This document shows, in pieces, positions 1-6,255 of a stretch of DNA of 18,512 nt; position 1 is the stretch's first letter; every line of letters begins with the position of its first letter. The notes under the pieces were generated by a model. It was given only the letters and a program-made list of their open reading frames with translations. It ran no database searches and had not been told where the DNA came from. Source of the DNA: JBBECJ01 sp041751795 (GTDB taxonomy: Bacteria > Chloroflexota > Chloroflexia > Thermomicrobiales > CFX8); the NCBI GenBank assembly GCA_041751795.1, contig JBGSWU010000515.1:1-18512 (forward strand), given 5' to 3'. The translations under genes were made by a program, and so were the position numbers.

Positions 1-558
1 GAGCAGGCTGCAATCGAGCACATTGATGCACTATACCGGACGGCGCTTCGGATGACGCGGAATCCGAGCGACGCTGAGGACCTGGTTCAGGAATCCTATT
101 TGCGCGCATTCCGGTCGCTGCACCAGTTCACGGAAGGCACGAATCTCAGAGCATGGTTGTTTCGAATCCTTACGAACACCTATATCAACGATTATCGACG
201 CCGCCAACGTCGACCGACGAACTCATCTCTCGACAATATCGAAGAGTTTTATCTCTACGATCATCTGGTCGATTCTCGGGTCCAGCCCGGAAGCGAGCGC
301 CCCGAGGACATCGTCCTGCAGCGCTTGACCGTCGACGACGTGAACCAGGCGATCGACGAATTGCCAGACGACTTTCGACAGGTAGTGCTGTTGGCAGATG
401 TCGAGGGATTCTCGTATCGGGAAATTGCCGAAATCGCGGCAATTCCCGTTGGAACAGTCATGTCTCGGCTGTATCGGGCACGACGCCGTTTGCAGCGATC
501 ACTCTACGAATTTGCCGTCGAATCGGGCATCATCACGGAAGTGGCGGCTGATGGATAA
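1..558 (+). CDS. ECF (group IV sigma-70) sigma factor, SigR/SigH-like, 5' partial
   Basis: This is an alternative sigma factor that directs RNA polymerase to a stress regulon. The reading frame is open to the first base of the window (it begins EQAAIEHIDALYRTALRM), so the real start lies upstream and the ATG at 52 is internal. Visible are the end of region 2.1, then region 2.2-2.4 (RNPSDAEDLVQESYLRAF, then LRAWLFRILTNTYINDYRRR), a linker containing EEFYLYDHL, and region 4 (ELPDDFRQVVLLADVEGFSY with the helix-turn-helix EIAEIAAIPVGTVMSRL). The linker and the VEGFSYREIAEI stretch resemble actinobacterial SigR/SigH, the ECF group paired with zinc anti-sigma factors. The stop overlaps the next gene by 8 bp, so the two are translationally coupled. 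The promoter is outside the window, so autoregulation cannot be checked. Confidence 0.93.
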   Translation, partial: EQAAIEHIDALYRTALRMTRNPSDAEDLVQESYLRAFRSLHQFTEGTNLRAWLFRILTNTYINDYRRRQRRPTNSSLDNIEEFYLYDHLVDSRVQPGSERPEDIVLQRLTVDDVNQAIDELPDDFRQVVLLADVEGFSYREIAEIAAIPVGTVMSRLYRARRRLQRSLYEFAVESGIITEVAADG

Positions 559-778
559 CTGTAGAGAAGCGGTCGCACGCCTGAACCAGTATCTTGACCG
601 TGAGCTAAACAGCGACGAGCAGGAAGTGGTGAAGACGCATCTGGCACACTGCCCACCGTGTCTCGACCTGTTTCGCTTCGAAGAGAATGTCCTGACCTTC
701 GTTGGCAACCGGTGCCGCGAAACGATGGCTCCACCTGCCCTGCGCGATAGAGTTCAAAAACTCTGCCAACACGATTGA
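551..778 (+). CDS. RsrA-like zinc-binding anti-sigma factor (ZAS family)
   Basis: This 75-residue protein very probably sequesters the sigma factor encoded just upstream. The ATG at 551 overlaps the sigma stop and gives the usual compact size; the frame stays open further upstream inside the sigma gene, but those starts would only add sigma-gene shadow sequence. It shows the ZAS motif H30-x3-C34-x2-C37 (HLAHCPPC) plus C4. C4 lies 26 residues before H30, the same spacing as C11 to H37 in Streptomyces RsrA, where these residues hold zinc and form the redox switch. It also has C69-region and near-C-terminal cysteines (GNRCRE and KLCQHD). Known family behaviour: oxidation of the thiols releases zinc and frees the sigma factor. 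The inference here is a thiol-oxidative stress sensor. No thioredoxin or mycothiol gene is adjacent to support the regulon. Confidence 0.88.
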   Translation: MDNCREAVARLNQYLDRELNSDEQEVVKTHLAHCPPCLDLFRFEENVLTFVGNRCRETMAPPALRDRVQKLCQHD

Positions 779-808
779 CCGAGGCGAGTGGGCCCGGAGG
801 GGACAAGG

Positions 809-1234
809 TTAGACGGCACCTCTGTCCGCCACGATCGGTCGCGCATCTTCCCTGAACCGAACAAGTTCCAGGTGAATTGATGGGCACCGGAGGTTGTGCA
901 GATCGATCAAAGCGTTGACCGCCGCTGCAGTCTTTCGGTAGTTTTCACCCGCTCGTGTCGCGAGCGGGTGAGTTGTGCTGGTCATTTCGATTGCACGATT
1001 CCACTCGTCCATTGACCGCGCCACCTTCGGCTTATCGAGGTGGACCTGTTTGCGAAGCTCGAGCCATTCGGGGAGGAAACCGTTCTGCTGAAGGACATGC
1101 AGGCCGAGCCAGTCTTCTCCAGCGAACTCGTCGTTACGTGATTCGAGTGGTTTCCCCATCCCTTGCACATTGTTGAATGCGCCTTGTTCGATCGCCTCAC
1201 GGATCTTTTCTTCCGCTATCCGCTCGAAGGTCAC
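809..1234 (-). CDS. DUF1992 (DnaJ homologue subfamily C member 28-like) protein
   Basis: A 141-residue protein matching the conserved DUF1992 domain, which also occurs in eukaryotic DNAJC28. The hallmarks are near the N-terminus: AEEKIREAIEQGAFNNVQGMGKPL followed by a GFLPEWLELRK segment, then a basic, helical remainder with LDKPKVARSMDEWNRAI. There is no J domain (no HPD motif), no signal peptide and no membrane segment, so it should be cytosolic. The start is GTG, with GGGAG about 7 nt upstream on the minus strand. The gene converges with the sigma/anti-sigma pair and diverges from nuoE, so it is probably monocistronic. The molecular function of bacterial DUF1992 proteins is not established and I do not assign one. 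Confidence 0.85.
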   Translation of the reverse strand: MTFERIAEEKIREAIEQGAFNNVQGMGKPLESRNDEFAGEDWLGLHVLQQNGFLPEWLELRKQVHLDKPKVARSMDEWNRAIEMTSTTHPLATRAGENYRKTAAAVNALIDLHNLRCPSIHLELVRFREDARPIVADRGAV

Positions 1235-1257
1235 TTGCGCTCCCGCTTTCAGTGAAG

Positions 1258-1287
1258 TTGTGGCCTATTTCGGCCCCTTGCTATACT
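1258..1287 (+). promoter_or_regulatory. Candidate sigma-70 promoter for nuoE-nuoF
   Basis: A -35-like TTGTGG at 1258-1263 and a -10 TATACT at 1282-1287 are separated by 18 bp, in the gap between the divergent DUF1992 gene and nuoE. The -10 is good (5 of 6 to consensus); the -35 matches only in its TTG. The spacer carries a small inverted repeat, GGCC-TATTTC-GGCC (1262-1275), which could be an operator half-site pair or chance. About 80 nt of leader precedes nuoE. Confidence 0.5.
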
Positions 1288-1370
1288 CGCATAAGCATAT
1301 GTGAAGCCTCTCACGCATTCACAGGATCCAACGACACGAGCTTCGGGGAGCGAGCGGAAAGGGCGTCAGT

Positions 1371-1910
1371 TTGGCCCAGACGGTGCAGACGAGCGAGCAG
1401 GACCTGGAACGGATTCGTGAACTGTTGCGGACACGCTATCAGTTTCGCGACCACGAGGAAGCACAGGAACTTATTCTAGGCGCCTGTCAGGATGTGCAAC
1501 ACATTTTAGGATGGGTGCCGCATGATGCAGCAGAGATTATCGCCGAGCATCTCGGCACGACAGCAAATCGCGTGTTCGGTCTGTTGACGTTTTACGCGGA
1601 TTTCCGAACGAGAAAGCCGGGCAATCATTTCATGCTGCTGTGTCATGGCACCGCCTGCTATGTTGGAGGTTCCCAGCGGCTGATCGAAGAACTTGGTTCT
1701 CGCTATGGCATCGGCGGCGACGAGACGACGGCCGACGGGGAGTTAACTGCCCAAATCGTGAACGGGTGCCTCGGCGTCTGTGATCTGGCTCCGGTCATTC
1801 AGTTCGACCATCACGACTATTTCGGTCATCTTGATGTTGAGAAGTTTAATGAGGCGATCGCGGAGGTGATCAAGCGTGGACCAGCCGAACAACACCATGA
1901 CGCTCACTGA
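1371..1910 (+). CDS. nuoE: NADH dehydrogenase 24 kDa-type subunit NuoE
   Basis: A thioredoxin-fold [2Fe-2S] subunit of a NAD(P)H dehydrogenase (diaphorase) module, 179 residues, a normal length. An N-terminal helical region is followed by the ferredoxin fold. The four cluster ligands are present in the classical spacing: C91-x4-C96 (CHGTACYVGG) and C133-x3-C137 (CLGVCDLAP). The start is TTG at 1371, chosen because GGAAAGGG lies 7 nt upstream and no ATG occurs in frame before the cluster domain. nuoF starts inside its 3' end. Only E and F are present: no NuoG, hydrogenase or formate dehydrogenase gene follows. The pair may therefore act alone as a diaphorase or dock to a partner encoded elsewhere. 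Confidence 0.92.
   Translation: MAQTVQTSEQDLERIRELLRTRYQFRDHEEAQELILGACQDVQHILGWVPHDAAEIIAEHLGTTANRVFGLLTFYADFRTRKPGNHFMLLCHGTACYVGGSQRLIEELGSRYGIGGDETTADGELTAQIVNGCLGVCDLAPVIQFDHHDYFGHLDVEKFNEAIAEVIKRGPAEQHHDAH
1862..1870 (+). promoter_or_regulatory. Extended Shine-Dalgarno that fixes the nuoF start
   Basis: GGAGGTGAT within the nuoE reading frame is a nearly full-length complement to the 3' end of 16S rRNA. It lies 5 nt before GTG 1876. It decides for GTG 1876 over ATG 1897 as the nuoF start and implies strong, independent initiation inside the nuoE gene. Confidence 0.7.
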
Positions 1911-3621
1911 TCGTCAATCGTTCGACACGCTCGCTAAACGTCTCTCCAACCAGTGGGACGAACTGCATGATGGGAAGACCTGGGTCGTCAGCGTCGGCAT
2001 CAGCGAATGTTCAATCGCCAAAGGTGCGCAGCACACGTTCGATCACTTGCGACTGAAACTCGAAGATTCGGGTCTGCGCTATTCGCTTCGTCGTGTGGGG
2101 TGTGGCGGCTGGTGCTGGGCCGAGCCATTTGTGACGGTCACCGGCCCTGGAATGCCGAACATCCTGTACGCAAACGTCGATGCAGAGCGGGTGCCGGATC
2201 TCGTCTCCAGCATGCAACGCGGCATTCCGTTCTATGACCTAGCAGTTGGCGTCGAAGGCGACAACGCTTTCGGGGATTTGAATCCGCTCAAGGAGCATCC
2301 ATTCTTCGCGACGCAAAAGCGCGTTCTGTTCGAAAACTGCGGTGTTATCGACCCAGAATCCATCGAGGATTACATCGCTCGCGGCGGGTATTCGTCGTGG
2401 ATCAAGGTCCTCCATGACATGTCGCCGCAGGACGTTATCGAGGAAATGAAGATCGCGAGCGTCCGCGGGCGAGGTGGAGCAGGATTCCCCGCTGGTATCA
2501 AGTGGGAAAGTGCTCGACAGGCGCGTTCGGAGCCGAAGTTCGTCGCGATCAATTCGCACGAGGGCGAACCGAATGTCTACAAGGATCGCCGACTCATCGA
2601 GAGCAACCCGCACCTCGTGCTTGAGGGTATTCTCATCGCCTGTTACGCAGTCGGCGCGCATCGTGGGTACAACTACGTCGGTGGCGAGCATGTCATGGCA
2701 CTGGCGCGGTTCCGTAGTGCCGTTCAGCAGGCAATTGACTACGGACTGGTTGGCGAAAACGTTCTCGGTACCGGGTTCGACGTCGAAGTCCGCACGCGAG
2801 CTGGAGGCGGTGCCTACATCTGCGGCGAAGGTTCGGCGCTGATGTACTCCGTCATGGGTGAGCGTGGACAGCCACGCACGAAGCCCCCTCGGTCCGTCGA
2901 AGAGGGCCTGTGGCGGCGCCCGACAATGCTCAACAACACTGAGTCGATTGCGAACGTCTCGCTTGTTATTCGGAACGGCGGCGACTGGTATGCGTCGATG
3001 GGTACTGAGAAGAGCAAGGGCACGAAACTCATCACCTTCCAGGGTCCACTCAAACGACTCGGCGTCGTGGAAGTCGAGATGGGCGCCAACCTGAAGGATT
3101 TGATCTTCAACGTATTCGGGGGCATGAAAGACGGGTACGAGTTCAAGGGTGTCCAAACCGGTGGTGTTTCCGCCGGGCCTCTGACTGAGGATCAGTTGGA
3201 CGTGCCGGTCGATTTCGATTCACTGACGTCACTTGGAGGCATGCTTGGTTCGGGAGGGTTTGTCGTCTTCGACAAGTCCGTCTGCGCAGTGGAGTTCGCC
3301 CGGTACCTGCAGGCATTCAACCGCTACGAGTCGTGTAGTAAGTGCACGCCGTGTCGCCTTGGCAACCCGGCGCTTGTTGAAATCGTCGATCGGCTTCGTT
3401 TTGGCACTGGTCGCTCGACCGATATCATGCTCATCGAGCAAGCCAGCAAGCACGTCATCGAGCTGTCGCTTTGCGGCCTTGGTCAGGTTGCCCCGATGCC
3501 GTTGCTCGGCATGCTCAAGACCTATCGGGACGAATTCGAGGCGCATCTTGACGGCTCATGCCCGACCGGGAACTGTCCAATTCACGAACGTGCAGGAATG
3601 GCAATGGCAGCCGACGGCTGA
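1876..3621 (+). CDS. nuoF: NuoF-type FMN/[4Fe-4S] NAD(P)H-oxidising subunit with N-terminal thioredoxin-like domain
   Basis: The flavoprotein subunit that oxidises NAD(P)H through FMN and passes electrons to a [4Fe-4S] cluster, 581 residues. Domains: a thioredoxin-like [2Fe-2S] domain (about 33-115), the FMN/NADH-binding core with GRGGAGFPAGIKW (198-210), a SLBB-like region (about 385-440), and the C-terminal cluster domain with C487-x2-C490-x2-C493 (SCSKCTPCR) and C533. Oddities: the N-terminal domain has C45, C76 and C80 but a Val where the first cysteine of related fused subunits sits. The substrate loop reads NSHEGEP (226-232) rather than ADE-EPGT. YICGEE is YICGEGS, so G319 replaces the residue equivalent to E. 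coli NuoF E183. The gene overlaps nuoE by 35 bp and ends 17 bp before a hairpin. It is a divergent member; the partner protein is unknown. Confidence 0.9.
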   Translation: MDQPNNTMTLTDRQSFDTLAKRLSNQWDELHDGKTWVVSVGISECSIAKGAQHTFDHLRLKLEDSGLRYSLRRVGCGGWCWAEPFVTVTGPGMPNILYANVDAERVPDLVSSMQRGIPFYDLAVGVEGDNAFGDLNPLKEHPFFATQKRVLFENCGVIDPESIEDYIARGGYSSWIKVLHDMSPQDVIEEMKIASVRGRGGAGFPAGIKWESARQARSEPKFVAINSHEGEPNVYKDRRLIESNPHLVLEGILIACYAVGAHRGYNYVGGEHVMALARFRSAVQQAIDYGLVGENVLGTGFDVEVRTRAGGGAYICGEGSALMYSVMGERGQPRTKPPRSVEEGLWRRPTMLNNTESIANVSLVIRNGGDWYASMGTEKSKGTKLITFQGPLKRLGVVEVEMGANLKDLIFNVFGGMKDGYEFKGVQTGGVSAGPLTEDQLDVPVDFDSLTSLGGMLGSGGFVVFDKSVCAVEFARYLQAFNRYESCSKCTPCRLGNPALVEIVDRLRFGTGRSTDIMLIEQASKHVIELSLCGLGQVAPMPLLGMLKTYRDEFEAHLDGSCPTGNCPIHERAGMAMAADG

Positions 3622-3638
3622 TCAGAGTCTGGAAGACA

Positions 3639-3677
3639 AAAGCACCGCTTCAGACAATCAGTCTGGGACGGTGCTTT
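3639..3677. terminator. Bidirectional hairpin terminator between nuoF and the convergent reductase gene
   Basis: A perfect 9-bp stem AAAGCACCG (3639-3647) / CGGTGCTTT (3669-3677) encloses a 3x3 internal loop and an inner 5-bp stem CAGAC / GTCTG around AATCA. The plus strand ends in CTTT and the minus strand in CTTTT, so it can serve both converging genes. The T-runs are short, so termination strength is uncertain. Confidence 0.75.
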
Positions 3678-3698
3678 AGTGCCACTGATTACGATTTG

Positions 3699-4700
3699 TT
3701 ACACAAGAGAAACCTGCAATCCGATGCCGCGACGTGCAGCAGCATCCAGGGCCGCTGCACCGACGATCATGTCCTGAATCGCATTCCCTACGGACTTAAA
3801 AAAGGTAATCTGCCCCGAGTCTTCTCGCCCCGTCGCGATGCCATCAACAACATGTCCAAGTTCGACCTGAATGTCGGCGTTTGAAATAACGCCGCGAGCT
3901 ATTGGCTGGATTAGATCGCCAGCCTCATGCATCACCGCCTCGACGGCGTCAACGACGATCCGTGCGCGTGCAACGGTTTCATCTGGAATTTCCTGCATCT
4001 CGGGTGTATACGCGCCAATGCCGTTGATATGGGTGCCGGTGCCAACCCAGGCGTCTTCAAAGACTGCCGACGTTGCCGTCGTTGCTGTACAGATGATGTC
4101 CGCGCCTTCGACCGCTTCCTGAGCGTTTGCCACTGACCGGACCTGACCCGTGAAGTCGGGCAACCAGACCGATAGCCGTTGAGCGAAACTGTTCCGTGCC
4201 GCCTCGCCGAGATCAGAAATGCGGATCTCGGCAATATCCCGAACTGAGCACACCGCCGCTGCCTGGGTAACACCCTGCGCGCCTGCGCCGATGATTGCCA
4301 GTACCTGGCTGTCCTGACGCGCCATCAGGTCGGTCGCGGCGCCGGAAACGGCACCAGTTCGTAGTGCAGTGATCGTTGCGCCTTCGAGCAGTCCGAGCGG
4401 TTGACCGGTCGTCGGGTCAACCATGACAACAATGGCGTTGATCGTCGGAATGCCGCGCTCACGATTGCCACCGAATACCGATACGATCTTGGCTCCAGTT
4501 GCAGCAGGCGACGATTCCGACGCAGGGACGAACGCTGGCATGAACAGGACAACGCCGCTCCCGTCCGGCATGTTGACCGGTGTTCGTAGAGGACTAATCG
4601 TCTCACCACGACTATTGGCCGCAAAGACGCTTTTCATCAGTTCGATCGCGTCTCGCATGGGAACCAGTTCCCGAATCTCCGCTGCTGTCAGCGCCAGCAT
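3699..4700 (-). CDS. Ornithine cyclodeaminase / mu-crystallin family reductase
   Basis: A 333-residue NAD(P)-dependent enzyme of the OCD/mu-crystallin/archaeal alanine dehydrogenase family. Visible features are the substrate-side lysine in GAKIV (K71), the arginine in ALRTGA (R113), the Rossmann motif GAGAQG (138-143) and the C-terminal FFKSVGNAIQD typical of the family. The position of the catalytic Asp228 of Pseudomonas ornithine cyclodeaminase (in GGDCPGK) is a tyrosine here (GAYTPEMQE, Y231). This argues against true ornithine cyclodeamination and for a ketimine reductase or amino-acid dehydrogenase activity. The ATG at 4700 has AGGAGC 6 nt upstream. It lies 79 bp downstream of the SDR gene on the same strand and may be co-transcribed with it. 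The substrate cannot be read from the sequence. Confidence 0.87.
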   Translation of the reverse strand: MLALTAAEIRELVPMRDAIELMKSVFAANSRGETISPLRTPVNMPDGSGVVLFMPAFVPASESSPAATGAKIVSVFGGNRERGIPTINAIVVMVDPTTGQPLGLLEGATITALRTGAVSGAATDLMARQDSQVLAIIGAGAQGVTQAAAVCSVRDIAEIRISDLGEAARNSFAQRLSVWLPDFTGQVRSVANAQEAVEGADIICTATTATSAVFEDAWVGTGTHINGIGAYTPEMQEIPDETVARARIVVDAVEAVMHEAGDLIQPIARGVISNADIQVELGHVVDGIATGREDSGQITFFKSVGNAIQDMIVGAAALDAAARRGIGLQVSLV

Positions 4701-4779
4701 CTCATTGCTCCTGCCGTTTCGAGTGGTTTCATCTCTACATCCGCACGGCAGTCTAGCACGCTCGTCTTTGCCCTCGCGG

Positions 4780-5793
4780 TTACGATTTCCGGGAGATCAG
4801 AGCCATCGCTCCCGCAATCGCCGCGACGCCGGTCGCTGAGATAATCGACGCGACTGCGACAGGATGCATCCGCGCAGTGAGTTGCGGTGCCCAGTCATTG
4901 ACCGGAACGTCGATAGACCCGCGCGCACCTCGATCTCCAGGAACCGGATCGTACAAGTTATCGGGCCGATTTGGTTCGACGGGAATGTCACTCTGTTGCG
5001 AGGACACCCCAAAGTTTGCAAGATATCGGTCAAGTAGTCCCGGAATGAACTTCTGGCCGATGAGGGCCTTCAATGCGCTTCCCGCGATGACCATCTCACG
5101 AGGATGGTGTTCCGCAGCCCAGAGTGCGGCTTCGGCAATCATTTCCGGCTGATAAACCGGTGGAACGGGTTGAGGACGACCGGGCATCCGCGTCTTTACA
5201 ACATTGAACTGCGGGGTATTGACAGCTGGGAGTTGCAGCGTTGACACCTTGATGTTGCTGTTCTCGTGCAGCAACTCCGTCCGCAGCGAGTCGGTGAATC
5301 CTCGTTCAGCTGCTTTCGCCCCACAGTAGGCACTCTGCAATGGGATGGACCGGTACGCGAGCGCCGAGCCGATCTGGATGATTGTTCCTCGATCGCGCTG
5401 ACGCATCCGTTGAAGGGCAGAGATTGTTCCGTAGACATATCCCAGATAGGTCACATCGGTGACACGCTTGAACTCGTCAGCCGTCATCTTCGAGATCGGA
5501 GAGAACACCGATACCATGGCGTTGTTGACCCAAATGTCGATCGGCCCGAGTTCGGCCTCGACGCGCGAGGCGGCATCGTCGACGGCCTGCGCGTCAGACA
5601 CGTCCAGGCGCAGCACCAAGGCACGGCCACCGGCAGCGCGAACCTCGCTTGCGGCATTTTCGAGTGCTTCGTCGGACCGCGCGACCAGTCCCAGATCAGC
5701 ACCCTCATCGGCGAAAGCGCGAGTGATGGCTCTACCGATTCCACTGGACGCCCCGGTTACGACAACGACCTTACCCTCAAATCGTCGAGTCAT
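4780..5793 (-). CDS. Short-chain dehydrogenase/reductase with C-terminal membrane segment
   Basis: A 337-residue classical SDR plus an extension. The cofactor motif TGASSGIG (13-20) is followed by ARSDEALE; R39 after the second strand suggests NADP(H). The catalytic residues are S143, Y156 and K160 (GSALAYRS, QSAYCGAKAA). Two common motifs deviate: NNAG is NNAM (90-93), and the usual catalytic Asn helix reads VTYLG. Beyond about residue 255 comes a Pro- and Asp-rich linker, then a hydrophobic stretch (about 311-333, HPVAVASIISATGVAAIAGA) ending in SRKS. This looks like a single C-terminal transmembrane helix that would tether the catalytic domain to the membrane. The start ATG has GAGAAGGGA just upstream. 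It is the upstream member of a pair with the OCD-like gene. The substrate is unknown. Confidence 0.88.
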   Translation of the reverse strand: MTRRFEGKVVVVTGASSGIGRAITRAFADEGADLGLVARSDEALENAASEVRAAGGRALVLRLDVSDAQAVDDAASRVEAELGPIDIWVNNAMVSVFSPISKMTADEFKRVTDVTYLGYVYGTISALQRMRQRDRGTIIQIGSALAYRSIPLQSAYCGAKAAERGFTDSLRTELLHENSNIKVSTLQLPAVNTPQFNVVKTRMPGRPQPVPPVYQPEMIAEAALWAAEHHPREMVIAGSALKALIGQKFIPGLLDRYLANFGVSSQQSDIPVEPNRPDNLYDPVPGDRGARGSIDVPVNDWAPQLTARMHPVAVASIISATGVAAIAGAMALISRKS

Positions 5794-6255
5794 TTGTATC
5801 CCTTCTCACCTGTAGTGGAGATGAATGTCGCAAAATGGGTGCGATGCGTTCCGATGATCGATGTGTCATTACAGGAACTGCTAACCGAGACATGGAGTCC
5901 CAGCAGCGTGCTTGATGTCTCGAGCCTGGACTTGCTGTGAGGCTCGATGCGTTGGATACTCGAAAACCTTACGATGCCATCGCTCAGCATCTAAGGGATG
6001 CTCGCCGAGTCTGACGAGCGTGCACAGTGGCAGAGAGCGATGAGCATGTCCAGGTAACAACCTCAATCGTTGACCGACACCGTCGCAACGCTGATGCCAG
6101 CGACCATTCTTGCCGATGTGTGACACCTCGCTGCACCACCTTCGACCTTTGGCATGGCGTATCCTTGGGCCTCCAGGATCCGGTCTGCAATTCATGACTG
6201 GAGACCTTTACAGCACGTCATCTCCAATAGATCCGAGCAGGAGCCGATAGATCTG
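5794..6255. other. Gene-free, hairpin-rich interval before recQ (candidate structured RNA or palindrome cluster)
   Basis: About 460 bp with no credible ORF. Inverted repeats follow one another: CGAGACAT/ATGTCTCG (5886-5922, with an inner AGCA/TGCT); TCGAGCC/GGCTCGA (5920-5947); a 12-bp stem ATGC-CATCGCTC (5974-5985) / GAGCGATG-A-GCAT (6035-6047, one bulged A) that encloses AGCATC/GATGCT (5986-6002); CGTTG..CGAC/GTCG-CAACG (6068-6090, 2-nt bulge); and CGCTG/CAGCG (6089-6102). The order would fit a folded transcript of about 220 nt on either strand, or a leader of recQ or of the SDR gene. I matched it to no known RNA family and saw no convincing promoter. Rfam and covariation searches would decide. 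Confidence 0.3.

Noticed and set aside
391..453. In-frame direct repeat-like text in sigma region 4
   Set aside because: The short repeats (GAAATTGCCGAAATC) reflect the EIAEIA helix sequence and are not a mobile or regulatory repeat.
2239..3156. A 305-codon open frame on the minus strand
   Set aside because: It lies wholly inside nuoF in antisense. The nuoF protein is unmistakable, and the antisense product has no recognisable motif and arises from GC-rich codon bias.
5266..5940. A 224-codon plus-strand frame antisense to the SDR gene
   Set aside because: The SDR on the opposite strand has full catalytic motifs. This frame is its shadow running into the gap.
6003..6035. Minus-strand GCCACTGTG with a nearby GTCAGAC, reminiscent of the cobalamin riboswitch B12 box
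   Set aside because: The other required conserved blocks (GGTG..AATCC-type P3-P6 core) are absent upstream and the downstream gene is an SDR with no cobalamin link.
5881..6195. A 104-codon minus-strand frame in the gap before recQ
   Set aside because: It is rich in Arg, His and Cys, has no ribosome site or family resemblance, and crosses the inverted repeats. It looks like chance.
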